This document shows, one piece after another, positions 1-6,043 of a DNA stretch of 18,923 bases; the first letter of the stretch is position 1, and every line of letters begins with the position of its first letter. The translations under genes were made by a program, and so were the position numbers. The stretch spans positions 1 to 18,923 of the forward strand of contig JAPONU010000632.1 in assembly GCA_026713745.1 (NCBI GenBank), given 5' to 3'. The notes beneath the pieces are model-generated. The model was not told where the DNA came from, did not search any database, and was given only the letters and a program-made list of their open reading frames with translations. Origin of the DNA: a bacterium. Lineage in GTDB: Bacteria; Actinomycetota; Acidimicrobiia; Acidimicrobiales; CATQHL01.

Positions 1-164
1 CGTATCACACCGATGTCTACGTCAAGGCGGTCCTGAACGTGTACCGCCGCGAGGAGATCTCCGCGGCCCGCGCCCTCGCCCTGCTATCGGATACGTGGGA
101 CGAGAGCGACCTGCCCGACCTACCGCGACTCCCCGCCGACGCGATCTGGTCGTTCGTGTCCTGA
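1..164 (+). CDS. 3' end of an unidentified gene, possibly the antitoxin or regulator partner of the PIN gene
   Basis: The reading frame enters from the left edge (first full codon at 3) and stops at TGA 162-164, giving 53 visible residues. The tail includes VYRREEISAARALALL followed by a stretch rich in Asp, Leu and Pro. The 'EISAARALALL' segment resembles the C-terminal helix of small DNA-binding or ImmA/IrrE-type proteins that often precede PIN toxins, but too little is visible to name a family. The next gene starts 10 nt downstream on the same strand, so the two probably form an operon. That arrangement is what suggests an antitoxin or regulator role; nothing in the fragment itself proves it. 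Confidence 0.55.
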   Translation, partial: YHTDVYVKAVLNVYRREEISAARALALLSDTWDESDLPDLPRLPADAIWSFVS

Positions 165-174
165 GCGCTCCCCG

Positions 175-705
175 ATGGACGCGCTCGTGTTCGACACTGG
201 TCCGCTGAGCCACTTCGCCCGAGCGGGGCGACTCGATGTCCTCGAGGCCGTCGTCGGCGAACGACGCGCCGTCATTCCGCAGGCCGTTGTTCAGGAACTC
301 CAGGTCGGGGCTTCGCTGCACGATCGGATCGAGACGATCCTCGATGCGGCATGGCTCGAACACCGGGAGCTGACTCAAGATTCTGAACTGCTCAAGTTCG
401 CCGAGTTCGCGGGCCGTCTCGTCCACAACGAGCGCAACGTCGGAGACGCGGCGGTGCTCGCTCTCGCCGCGACAATGCCGGCAACCGCCGTGATCGACGA
501 CGGGACGGCCTATCGAATCGGACAACGGGCGGGGGTGACCTGCACCCGCACACTGGCTCTTCTCTGCGAGGCCATGCACAGCGGCCTGGTGACACTGGAT
601 TTCGTGAGCCAGATTGCCGACGAACTGATCGCCACTGACTATCGCCTGCCATTCGGCCCCGGGGGGTTCAAGAACTGGGCGATCGAGAACGGATACGCAG
701 GTTGA
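175..705 (+). CDS. PIN-domain protein (DUF3368-like), probable toxin ribonuclease
   Basis: 176 aa from ATG 175, 10 nt after the preceding stop. The PIN acidic set is in place: D7 in VFDTGPLSHFAR, E41 in IPQAVVQEL, D91 in NVGDAAVLALA, and D108/D109 in AVIDDGTAYRIG. The order and spacing match the VapC/DUF3368-like PIN fold, a Mg2+-dependent RNase usually found as the toxin of a two-gene toxin-antitoxin module. All four acidic positions are kept, so the protein looks catalytically intact. It is longer than a classical VapC (about 130 aa), as DUF3368 proteins tend to be. The partner would be the truncated upstream gene. The stop codon (703-705) lies at the edge of a transposase remnant, so the last residues may have been altered by the insertion or deletion. 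Toxin function is inferred from family and context. Confidence 0.8.
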   Translation: MDALVFDTGPLSHFARAGRLDVLEAVVGERRAVIPQAVVQELQVGASLHDRIETILDAAWLEHRELTQDSELLKFAEFAGRLVHNERNVGDAAVLALAATMPATAVIDDGTAYRIGQRAGVTCTRTLALLCEAMHSGLVTLDFVSQIADELIATDYRLPFGPGGFKNWAIENGYAG

Positions 706-940
706 AGAGGCGCTGGCGGCCTACGACCGCATCGTGGGCCTGGACCTCACCGACGTCGCCGTGGACGGGTCGGCGCACAAGGCCCCCTGCGGCGGTCCCG
801 GCACCCAACTCCGCCGCAACACCGACCGGTACCCCCACCACCGACTCGCCCAACTCGCTCTCGCCATCGTCCTACTCATCTGCATCAAACTCATCGACTG
901 GCGAAACCGCTGGTCACCACCTATCCGCTAACGCTCTTAG
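704..940 (+). pseudogene. IS5-type transposase remnant, 5' end and centre deleted
   Basis: The frame starting at 704 (stop TAA 929-931) reads EEALAAYDRIVGLDLTDVAV, then DGSAHKAPCGG, then without a break QLRRNTDRYPHHRLAQLALA and a tail ending LIDWRNRWSPP. The first part is the beginning of the catalytic domain of IS5-group transposases (AYDRIVGLDLTDVAVDG carries the first catalytic Asp region). The second is the extreme C-terminus (RRNTDR, KLIDWRNRWSP). The roughly 150 residues that normally separate them are missing, apparently through an in-frame deletion near 790-800, and the N-terminal domain is absent. GCTAACGCTCTTAG at 927-940 may be the surviving right terminal inverted repeat; no matching left copy is present in the window. 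The element is dead. Confidence 0.75.
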
Positions 941-2268
941 GTGGATGCTCCTGCCGGCCTTGTGGGTGTGAACTCGGCGGGCAGGTGTTTGATGCCGTGT
1001 ATGAAGGACGATGCCAGCAGGTCCGGCTCGCCGGTGGCGCGGATGTCGCCGATCTGGCTGAACAGCTCGCGGAACATCACCTTGATCTCGCGGCGGGCCA
1101 GGTGGGCGCCGAGGCAGAAGTGCGGCCCGGGTCCGCCGTAGCCGATGTGGGGGTTCGGGTTTCGCTGCACGTCGAAGGAGAGCGGGTCGTCGAAGACCGC
1201 CTCGTCCCGGTTGGCGCTGAGGTAGTGCAGCACGACCTGGTCGCCCTCGTCGAGCTTCTGGCCTTCCAGCTCGGTGTCGCGCAGCACGGTGCGACGCATG
1301 TAGGTGACCGGGCTGGCGATGCGGACGATCTCCTCGATGGCGCCGTGGGCCACGCCCTCGAAGTCCTCGGTCCAGATGCGGCGCTGGTCGGGATGGTCGG
1401 TGAGGTACACCAGGCCCCAGCCGATGGCGTTGCGGGTGGTCTCGTTGCCGGCCACCACCAGCAGGATGAAGAAACTGGCCAGTTCGGCGCGGGTGAGCCG
1501 CTCGCCGTCCACCTCGGCGTTGACGAGGATGCTGGTGAGGTCGCCGGTGTCCACCCCCACCTTGGATTCCGCCACCTCGTCCATCAGCTGGGTCAGCGCC
1601 TCGCCGGCGTTCAAGATGGCGGTGATGAGATCCCCGAACTCCGGCACGTACTCGGGGTCGCCGCCGCCCAGGATCACGTTCGACTGGTCGAACACGAAGT
1701 CGTGCTGGGAGGCGGGGATGCCCATGAGGTCGCAGACGATGCGCAGCGGCAGCCGGGCCGCCACGTCGGTGACGAAGTCGCATTCGCCCCGCTCACACAC
1801 CTCGTCGACGATGAGGCGGGCCTGATCCTGTACCGAGTCCTCGAGGCGGGCCAGCATCCGGGGCGTGAAGCCCGCCGACACGAGCCGCCTCAGCCGGGCG
1901 TGGCGGGGGTCGTCCATGGCGATGATCGAGTTGAAGTACTCGTTGAACTCCTGCGGGAAGTCGTTGATGGTGACCCCGGACGCCGAGGAGAAGACCCGCG
2001 GGTTGCGCGACGCCTCCAGGATGGGCGCTTGGCGGCCGATGACCCAGGCGCCGGGGACCCGGATGCTCTCCAGGTCGCCGTAGAACTTGAACCCGGGATA
2101 GAAGGTCAGCGGCTGGGCGCGCAGCAACCGCAGGTCCTCCTCCACCTCGCTGCGATGCCGCTTCCAGAAGGTGTTGTGGATGGGGTTGTGCGGGTCCCCC
2201 TCGGTCGCGGGCGGCGGCTTGACCGCGACGCCGGGGGTGGTTGCAGAATCAGACGTGACGGCGGTCAT
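937..2268 (-). CDS. Cytochrome P450, CYP124-like (methyl-branched lipid omega-hydroxylase family)
   Basis: 443 aa. The start is ATG at 2268, preceded by GGAG with 8 nt spacing. Key motifs: I-helix oxygen-activation motif AGNETTR (273-279), ExxR at E313-R316, and the haem ligand loop YGGPGPHFCLGAH with C385. Stretches such as SFFILLVVAGNETTRNAIGW, the TINDFPQEFNEYF region (about 100-112), DDPRHARLRRLVS (119-131) and SFIHGIKHLP near the end closely follow Mycobacterium CYP124 as I recall it, more than CYP125 or CYP142. CYP124 enzymes hydroxylate the terminal methyl of branched lipids such as phytanic acid and also act on the cholesterol side chain, using ferredoxin and reductase. No redox partner gene is adjacent. 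The TAA stop (939-937) overlaps the end of the IS remnant, so the extreme C-terminus may be rewritten. The P450 call is certain; the subfamily is strong from memory but untested. Confidence 0.93.
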   Translation of the reverse strand: MTAVTSDSATTPGVAVKPPPATEGDPHNPIHNTFWKRHRSEVEEDLRLLRAQPLTFYPGFKFYGDLESIRVPGAWVIGRQAPILEASRNPRVFSSASGVTINDFPQEFNEYFNSIIAMDDPRHARLRRLVSAGFTPRMLARLEDSVQDQARLIVDEVCERGECDFVTDVAARLPLRIVCDLMGIPASQHDFVFDQSNVILGGGDPEYVPEFGDLITAILNAGEALTQLMDEVAESKVGVDTGDLTSILVNAEVDGERLTRAELASFFILLVVAGNETTRNAIGWGLVYLTDHPDQRRIWTEDFEGVAHGAIEEIVRIASPVTYMRRTVLRDTELEGQKLDEGDQVVLHYLSANRDEAVFDDPLSFDVQRNPNPHIGYGGPGPHFCLGAHLARREIKVMFRELFSQIGDIRATGEPDLLASSFIHGIKHLPAEFTPTRPAGAST

Positions 2269-2306
2269 GGCACCAACTCCGGGTCGGGTGAACGCGTGCC
2301 GCGTCC

Positions 2307-2318
2307 TCACTGTAGTGA
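2307..2318. promoter_or_regulatory. 12-bp dyad upstream of the P450, possible operator
   Basis: TCACTGTAGTGA has 5-bp perfectly complementary arms around GT and lies about 40 bp upstream of the P450 start. Read on the minus strand it contains TACAGT, which fits an actinobacterial -10 (TAnnnT), but I see no good -35 at 16-18 bp. The rest of the 2269-2494 gap shows nothing else I can support. Confidence 0.3.
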
Positions 2319-2494
2319 TTGGCCCGGCGTCGGGGACGGTGCCGTGTCTCGAGGTTCTCCTGGTTGGCGGGACCACATGAGGGTGACGGAGCGCCTGCAC
2401 GCTCGTCGTGGCGACCGGTGTTGCGGCGGGGGATTGATCCGTCCGGGGACCATCCGGAACGCCGCACGCGGGCTCCGTGCCGGCGGGTGTCGGG

Positions 2495-3865
2495 TCAGGT
2501 TCGGGGGTCGCGGCGGGCGAGGCGCAGGGCGTCGCGCCACGACGTGCGGGTGCCGGTGCGCAGCAGGGTGGATTCGTATACCCGCGCCGCGAGGACGACG
2601 GTCCACCAAGTGGCGGCGAGCAGCAGGAGGATCGACAGCGCCAACTCCCAGGCGGCGACGTTCCCGGCGGCGACACGGATGGGCATGACCAGCGGCGACG
2701 ACACCGGCACGAGCGAGAGCACGCGGGCGACCGCGGTGCCGGGCGCGGGGAGCACGATCGCCAGCCCGACGACGTAGATGCCGATCAGCGGCAGCGTCAC
2801 GGGCAGCGAGATGAACTGTCCCTCCTCCATGCGCGACACCAGCGAGCCCGCCACGGCCAGGAGCGTGGCGTAGAAGCCGAAGCCGATGACGAAGATCGCC
2901 ACAGCCAGCGGCACGACCGCCCAGATCGACACGGGCAGGGCCACGGCGCCGGTGATCGACAGCACCGCGGCCGCCGCCAGCGTCGTCACGAGGACCTGGA
3001 TGGAGGCGACGGCGGTGACGCCGGCGACCTTGCCGATCAGCAGCTCGCGGGCGCGCACGTGCGCCAGCAGGATCTCCACCACCCGGTCGGCCTTCTCCTT
3101 GACGACCCCGGCCACCACGATGGTGCCGTAGACCTGCAGGCCCACGAACGTGAGCATCGTCAGGACCAGCCCCAGGCCCCTGGAGTTGAGCGAGGGATCG
3201 TCGTCGTCGAAGGTCGGCAGCCCTTCGCTCACGAACTGGTCGCGCACCGCCACCGGCGCCAGCAGCGCCTCGAGGTCCGCCTGCGCCACGCCCAGCAGAT
3301 CGCCCCGCTCGGCGCGCACGGCCCGGCCGATGGCCTGGCGCAGCACCGTGCGGACCTCCTCGTCGACGCGGTCGTTCCAGATCAGCGTGTCGGGGGGATC
3401 GATGACCACGTCGAGGCGGCCCTGCCGCAGCTCGCCGGGAGCCGCCTCGATCTCGACGGGCACCCACGTGAAGTCGTAGGGCGACCGGTCGGGATCGGCC
3501 AGCAGTTCTGCAGCCGCCGTTACCGGCGCCAGATGGCCGACGCGCACCGTGCGACGTTCGGGGCCGGCATCGGCCAGCGCCGAGACGAGCGTCATGCCCA
3601 CGGCGGTGCCCGTCACCAACAGGACGGTGGAGATGCGCCAGGTGCGGGTCCTGGTGAGTACCCCGAACTCGCGGCGGGCCACCTCCCAGGCCGTGCGCGC
3701 CCGCGCCCCGGCCAGGCCCCGCCCGCCACCGAATCGCCCGCCCACGCCCCTCCCAGGGTTCTGCCCGCTCACGCCCCTCCCCGGGTTCTGCCCGCTCACG
3801 CCCCGCCCTCCGGTCGCGGTCGGCTCTCGTCGTGCGGCGCCGGGCACGCCGGGGGTTCTGCGCAC
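2495..3865 (-). CDS. ABC-2-type transporter permease (NatB-like)
   Basis: Up to 456 aa. Predicted membrane segments lie around residues 80-98, 231-254, 283-307, 312-338, 353-373 and 406-427, with a large extracytoplasmic region (about 100-230) between the first and second. The signature EKADRVVEILLAHVRARELL (from residue 257, followed by IGK) is the coupling motif of NatB/YhaP-type ABC-2 permeases. It lies 72 nt downstream of the ATPase gene on the same strand and should be its partner in an exporter; the substrate is unknown (ions, lipids or drugs are all possible). The start is uncertain: GTG 3865 lacks a well-spaced ribosome site, and later GTG codons at V23, V32 and V41 each follow purine-rich sequence inside a 27-bp repeat (GVSGQNPGR). 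The family core begins only around residue 58 (RTAWEVARREFGVL), so the first 40-57 residues may not be translated. Confidence 0.87.
   Translation of the reverse strand: MRRTPGVPGAARREPTATGGRGVSGQNPGRGVSGQNPGRGVGGRFGGGRGLAGARARTAWEVARREFGVLTRTRTWRISTVLLVTGTAVGMTLVSALADAGPERRTVRVGHLAPVTAAAELLADPDRSPYDFTWVPVEIEAAPGELRQGRLDVVIDPPDTLIWNDRVDEEVRTVLRQAIGRAVRAERGDLLGVAQADLEALLAPVAVRDQFVSEGLPTFDDDDPSLNSRGLGLVLTMLTFVGLQVYGTIVVAGVVKEKADRVVEILLAHVRARELLIGKVAGVTAVASIQVLVTTLAAAAVLSITGAVALPVSIWAVVPLAVAIFVIGFGFYATLLAVAGSLVSRMEEGQFISLPVTLPLIGIYVVGLAIVLPAPGTAVARVLSLVPVSSPLVMPIRVAAGNVAAWELALSILLLLAATWWTVVLAARVYESTLLRTGTRTSWRDALRLARRDPRT
3743..3808. repeat. 27-bp tandem repeat in the 5' region of the permease gene
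   Basis: Two units start at 3743 and 3770, and a partial third at 3797. They differ at very few positions. On the minus strand each unit encodes the nine residues GVSGQNPGR, so the array keeps frame. Confidence 0.85.
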
Positions 3866-3937
3866 CGTCGGACCGTCCGCCTCCGGGGAGGCTGCCGCGC
3901 CGCGCTTCCGGTTGCCCGGGTTGACGGGCGCCGTGCT

Positions 3938-5179
3938 CTACTCATCGGCGCTGCGCCCGCCGCTGACGAGGTCGGCGAACACCTCGACCAGCGTCGGCGG
4001 CTCCACGGAGAACGTGGCGATGCGCCCCGCGGAGGCGGCTTCGGTGGCGATTGCCGCCAGATCGGCCCCCGCCGGAACCTCGAAACACGCGCCCCGCGCG
4101 CCGCCGGCCTCGACCGCTGTCGCCTCCCCGGCCCCGGCAGCCGTGCCGAGCGCCGCGGTCTCCCCGCCGCCGGTTCCCGTGGCCCCGCCGCCGGTTCCCG
4201 TGGCCCCGCTGCCGGTTCCCGTGGCCCCGCTGCTGGTTCCCGCGGTCGCCCCGCCGCTGGTTCCCGTGGCCCCGCCGCCGGTTCCCGTGGCCCCGCTGCC
4301 GGTTCTCGCATCCGCGCTGCTCGTCCCCGTGCTCGCGCCAACCGTCGCAGCCCCCCCGGCGCGCAGCCGTGGTCCCGGCGCCCAGCGCACGGCGGGGTCC
4401 TCCCAGGTGATCCGCACCACCCGCCGGGGTGTCCGGGCGCGCAGTTCGGCGACGCCGCCCGACGCCACCGTCGCGCCGCCGGCGATGATCGTCACGTCCT
4501 CGCACAGGTCGCCGACGAGGTCGAGCTGGTGGCTGGAGAACACGACGGCCGCCCCCGCCGCGGCCCGGGCGGTGAGGATGCCCGCCAGTGTGCGCGCCGC
4601 CACCGGGTCCAGCCCGCCGAACGGCTCGTCGAGAACGAGCAGGTCGGGGTCGGCCACGAGGGCCACGGCGAGCTGCACCCGCTGCCGGTTGCCGCTGGAC
4701 AGCGACTCCACGAGGTCGTCGCGCCGGTCGGCCAGCCCCAGCCGCTCCAGCCAGTCGCCGGCGGAGGCGGCGGCCGCGGGGGCGCTCAGGCCCGCCAGCC
4801 GCCCCACGTAGGCGATGTGCTCGCGGGCGCCCATCCGCATGTAGAGGCCCCGCTCCTGGGGCATGTAGCCGATCCGGCGTCGCTGCTGCTCGTCGACCGG
4901 CCGCCCACCCCAGCGGATGGTCCCCCCGTCGACGGCGACGAGCCGCATGACTGCACGCATCGTGGTGGTCTTGCCGGAGCCGTTGGGTCCGAGGAAGCCG
5001 ACGAGTTGGCCGGGGCGCACGCGCAGGTCCACCCCGTCGAGGGCCACGACGCCGCCGAAGCGCTTGCGCAACCCCGACACGACGAGGCCCTCACTCGCCG
5101 CTTCGTCGCCGGGATCCATGTCGCTCGCTTCGTCGCCGGGGTCCATGTCGCTCACGTCGCCGGGATCCATGTCGCTCAC
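3938..5179 (-). CDS. ABC transporter ATP-binding protein (NatA-like) with a low-complexity insertion
   Basis: 413 aa from GTG 5179, chosen because GGGGAGG (5187-5193) sits 7 nt upstream; ATG codons at 5170, 5146 and 5119 are alternatives within a repeat. Motifs: Walker A GPNGSGKT (64-71), Q-loop Q108 in YMPQERGLY, ABC signature LSSGN (160-164, against the usual LSGGQ), Walker B LLVLDE (180-185), switch H217 in FSSHQLD. The C-terminal DUF4162-type region starts at RRVVRITWED (252-261) and resumes at CFEVPAGADL and EPPTLVEVFADL. Between them lies an insertion of Gly/Thr/Ala-rich sequence (about 275-360), largely made of a 21-bp tandem repeat. The protein would drive export through the permease encoded 72 nt downstream. 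The N-terminus carries three near-identical MDPGD units. The catalytic residues look intact, and the substrate is unknown. Confidence 0.9.
   Translation of the reverse strand: MSDMDPGDVSDMDPGDEASDMDPGDEAASEGLVVSGLRKRFGGVVALDGVDLRVRPGQLVGFLGPNGSGKTTTMRAVMRLVAVDGGTIRWGGRPVDEQQRRRIGYMPQERGLYMRMGAREHIAYVGRLAGLSAPAAAASAGDWLERLGLADRRDDLVESLSSGNRQRVQLAVALVADPDLLVLDEPFGGLDPVAARTLAGILTARAAAGAAVVFSSHQLDLVGDLCEDVTIIAGGATVASGGVAELRARTPRRVVRITWEDPAVRWAPGPRLRAGGAATVGASTGTSSADARTGSGATGTGGGATGTSGGATAGTSSGATGTGSGATGTGGGATGTGGGETAALGTAAGAGEATAVEAGGARGACFEVPAGADLAAIATEAASAGRIATFSVEPPTLVEVFADLVSGGRSADE
4164..4313. repeat. 21-bp tandem repeat inside the ABC ATPase gene
   Basis: Seven units start at 4164, 4185, 4206, 4227, 4251, 4272 and 4293. 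All are 21 bp except the fourth, which is 24 bp; the consensus is ccgccgccggttcccgtggc plus c. On the minus strand they encode a GATGTGG-like heptapeptide. All lengths are multiples of three, so the frame is kept. Confidence 0.92.
5104..5178. repeat. 24/27-bp tandem repeat at the 5' end of the ABC ATPase gene
   Basis: The segment cgtcgccggg-atccatgtcgct recurs at 5104, 5131 and 5155, with periods of 27 and 24 bp; a further cgtcgcc begins at 5179. On the minus strand it encodes repeated SDMDPGD(EA). Each unit supplies an in-frame ATG, which makes the start of the ATPase ambiguous. Confidence 0.85.
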
Positions 5180-5186
5180 GTCGCCG

Positions 5187-5193
5187 CCTCCCC
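5187..5193 (-). promoter_or_regulatory. Ribosome-binding site that decides the ATPase start
   Basis: On the minus strand this reads GGGGAGG, 7 nt before GTG 5179. It favours the GTG over the three downstream ATG codons in the repeat. Confidence 0.6.
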
Positions 5194-5210
5194 GCCGCTC
5201 GTCACCGGCG

Positions 5211-5314
5211 CCGAGGTGACGGTACCGGGGCCGCGGTGGCCGCCGCGACCTCGACCGGTACGGGGCGCGCGCCACTTTCTTCCCGAGGTGACGGTACCGG
5301 GGCCGCGGTGGCCG
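5211..5314. repeat. Pair of 32-bp direct repeats
   Basis: The 32 bp at 5211-5242 (ccgaggtgacggtaccgggg, then ccgcggtggccg) recur identically at 5283-5314, 72 bp apart. The next seven bases differ at one position. The core includes the palindromes CGGTACCG and CCGCGG. The location between divergent operons fits a duplicated operator or a recombination relic; no function is shown. Confidence 0.85.
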
Positions 5315-5481
5315 TCGCGACGGCTGCCCGCCCCCGCGGAGTCCGGGGCCTTGCGCCGAAACGCCGTCGGATGAGTCCTCGGCGCGATGACCTCCCTCCG
5401 GTCGATGTGGCTGGAAGCCAACAGCCCGACCGCTAGCACCGGGAGATTCGGGTTGGTCGGTGATGTTATCGACATGGTCTG

Positions 5482-5490
5482 TGTTATATA
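5482..5490 (+). promoter_or_regulatory. Extended -10 promoter for the Tad locus
   Basis: TGT followed by TATATA (5485-5490) makes a TGn extended -10 in the only AT-rich island of the region. No strong -35 is seen at 17 bp (TGATGT/GATGTT). Transcription from about 5497 would give a leader of roughly 45-65 nt before the likely GTG starts of the first pilus gene. Confidence 0.45.
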
Positions 5491-5539
5491 TGAAGAAATA
5501 CCTACTCATTTCGTCGTTCGGGGGAACCCCAGGGGTGTC

Positions 5540-6043
5540 GTGGGGTGGCTGGGGTTGTCGGTGCAGCGCTTGGCCGGCCGCGCCCGCAGCGGCGGCGCGC
5601 GCGGCAGCGGCGGCCTCGTGACCCTGGAGTGGCTGCTCGTGCTGGGCGCCATCGCCGGCATCGCCGCCGGGTCGTACCTGGCCGTGGACCGGGTCCTGGA
5701 GCAGGAGATCCGCCGCCCGGCGCCGCCGGGGGCGCGCCTGGTGGCCGCGGACGTCGTCGCCGCGGTGGTGGTTCAGGACGCCATCGATCTGGCGATCAGC
5801 CAATCGTACGACCCGGCGACCTGGGACAGTGTGCACAACCCGCCGTTCCGGGCGCGCTGCGAGGCCCTGGCGGAGGAGTTCGACGATGTCGTAGAGAGAG
5901 CGGAGTGGGTTTGGGGCCCTCCGGAGTGGACGCCGCACTGGCTCGACGGCGAGGATTCCGGTGGTAATGCACTCTTGCCGGGCACCCGCCGGAGTCCGGC
6001 CCGCTGCGATGTGGTGCCGCGTGTCCCGCCGGCGGGGTCGTGA
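5540..6043 (+). CDS. Pilin-like protein with class III signal peptide (Tad locus)
   Basis: 167 aa from GTG 5540. The leader is basic and Gly-rich and ends ARGSGG; the predicted prepilin-peptidase cleavage falls after G25, giving mature LVTLEWLLVLGAIAGIAAG with Glu at +5, the hallmark of type IV pilin-like proteins. The mature part is about 142 aa with two Cys, and much longer than a typical Flp pilin (about 50-60 aa), so it is a pseudopilin or an unusual major subunit. The start is uncertain: GTG 5561 (GGGG, 6 nt spacing) is equally possible, while ATG 5387 and ATG 5474 lie upstream of or inside the predicted promoter. The stop TGA 6041-6043 overlaps the GTG start of the next gene, so translation is probably coupled. 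The post-membrane sequence matches no family I recognise. Confidence 0.72.
   Translation: MGWLGLSVQRLAGRARSGGARGSGGLVTLEWLLVLGAIAGIAAGSYLAVDRVLEQEIRRPAPPGARLVAADVVAAVVVQDAIDLAISQSYDPATWDSVHNPPFRARCEALAEEFDDVVERAEWVWGPPEWTPHWLDGEDSGGNALLPGTRRSPARCDVVPRVPPAGS

Larger units (their letters stand above)
5180..5539. other. Divergent intergenic region between the ABC exporter and the Tad locus
   Basis: 360 bp between the ATPase start (minus) and the first pilus gene (plus). It holds the ATPase ribosome-binding site (5187-5193), a 32-bp direct repeat (5211-5242 and 5283-5314), and an AT-rich island at about 5461-5515 with an extended -10 element. Frames through it are open on both strands, but they are GC-driven and contain no recognisable protein. 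Confidence 0.6.

Noticed and set aside
2269..2676. N-terminal extension of the P450 to 2676
   Set aside because: The added residues are Pro/Ser/Arg-rich junk and overlap the permease 3' end; ATG 2268 has a good ribosome site and matches the family's length.
985..2688. Long plus-strand open frame opposite the P450
   Set aside because: It is antisense to a gene with complete P450 motifs; its composition mirrors the reverse codons and no domain is recognisable.
4164..4313. Possible CRISPR array
   Set aside because: Units are contiguous with no unique spacers; it is a coding minisatellite. The same applies to the arrays at 13401 and 14014.
2477..5374. 965-codon plus-strand open frame opposite the ABC exporter
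   Set aside because: GC-driven antisense frame rich in Arg, His, Asp and Gln; the minus strand holds clear ABC motifs.
5387..5539. ATG 5387 or ATG 5474 as start of the first pilus gene
   Set aside because: Both lie upstream of or inside the AT-rich promoter element, lack a ribosome site, and would add an atypical leader before the class III signal.
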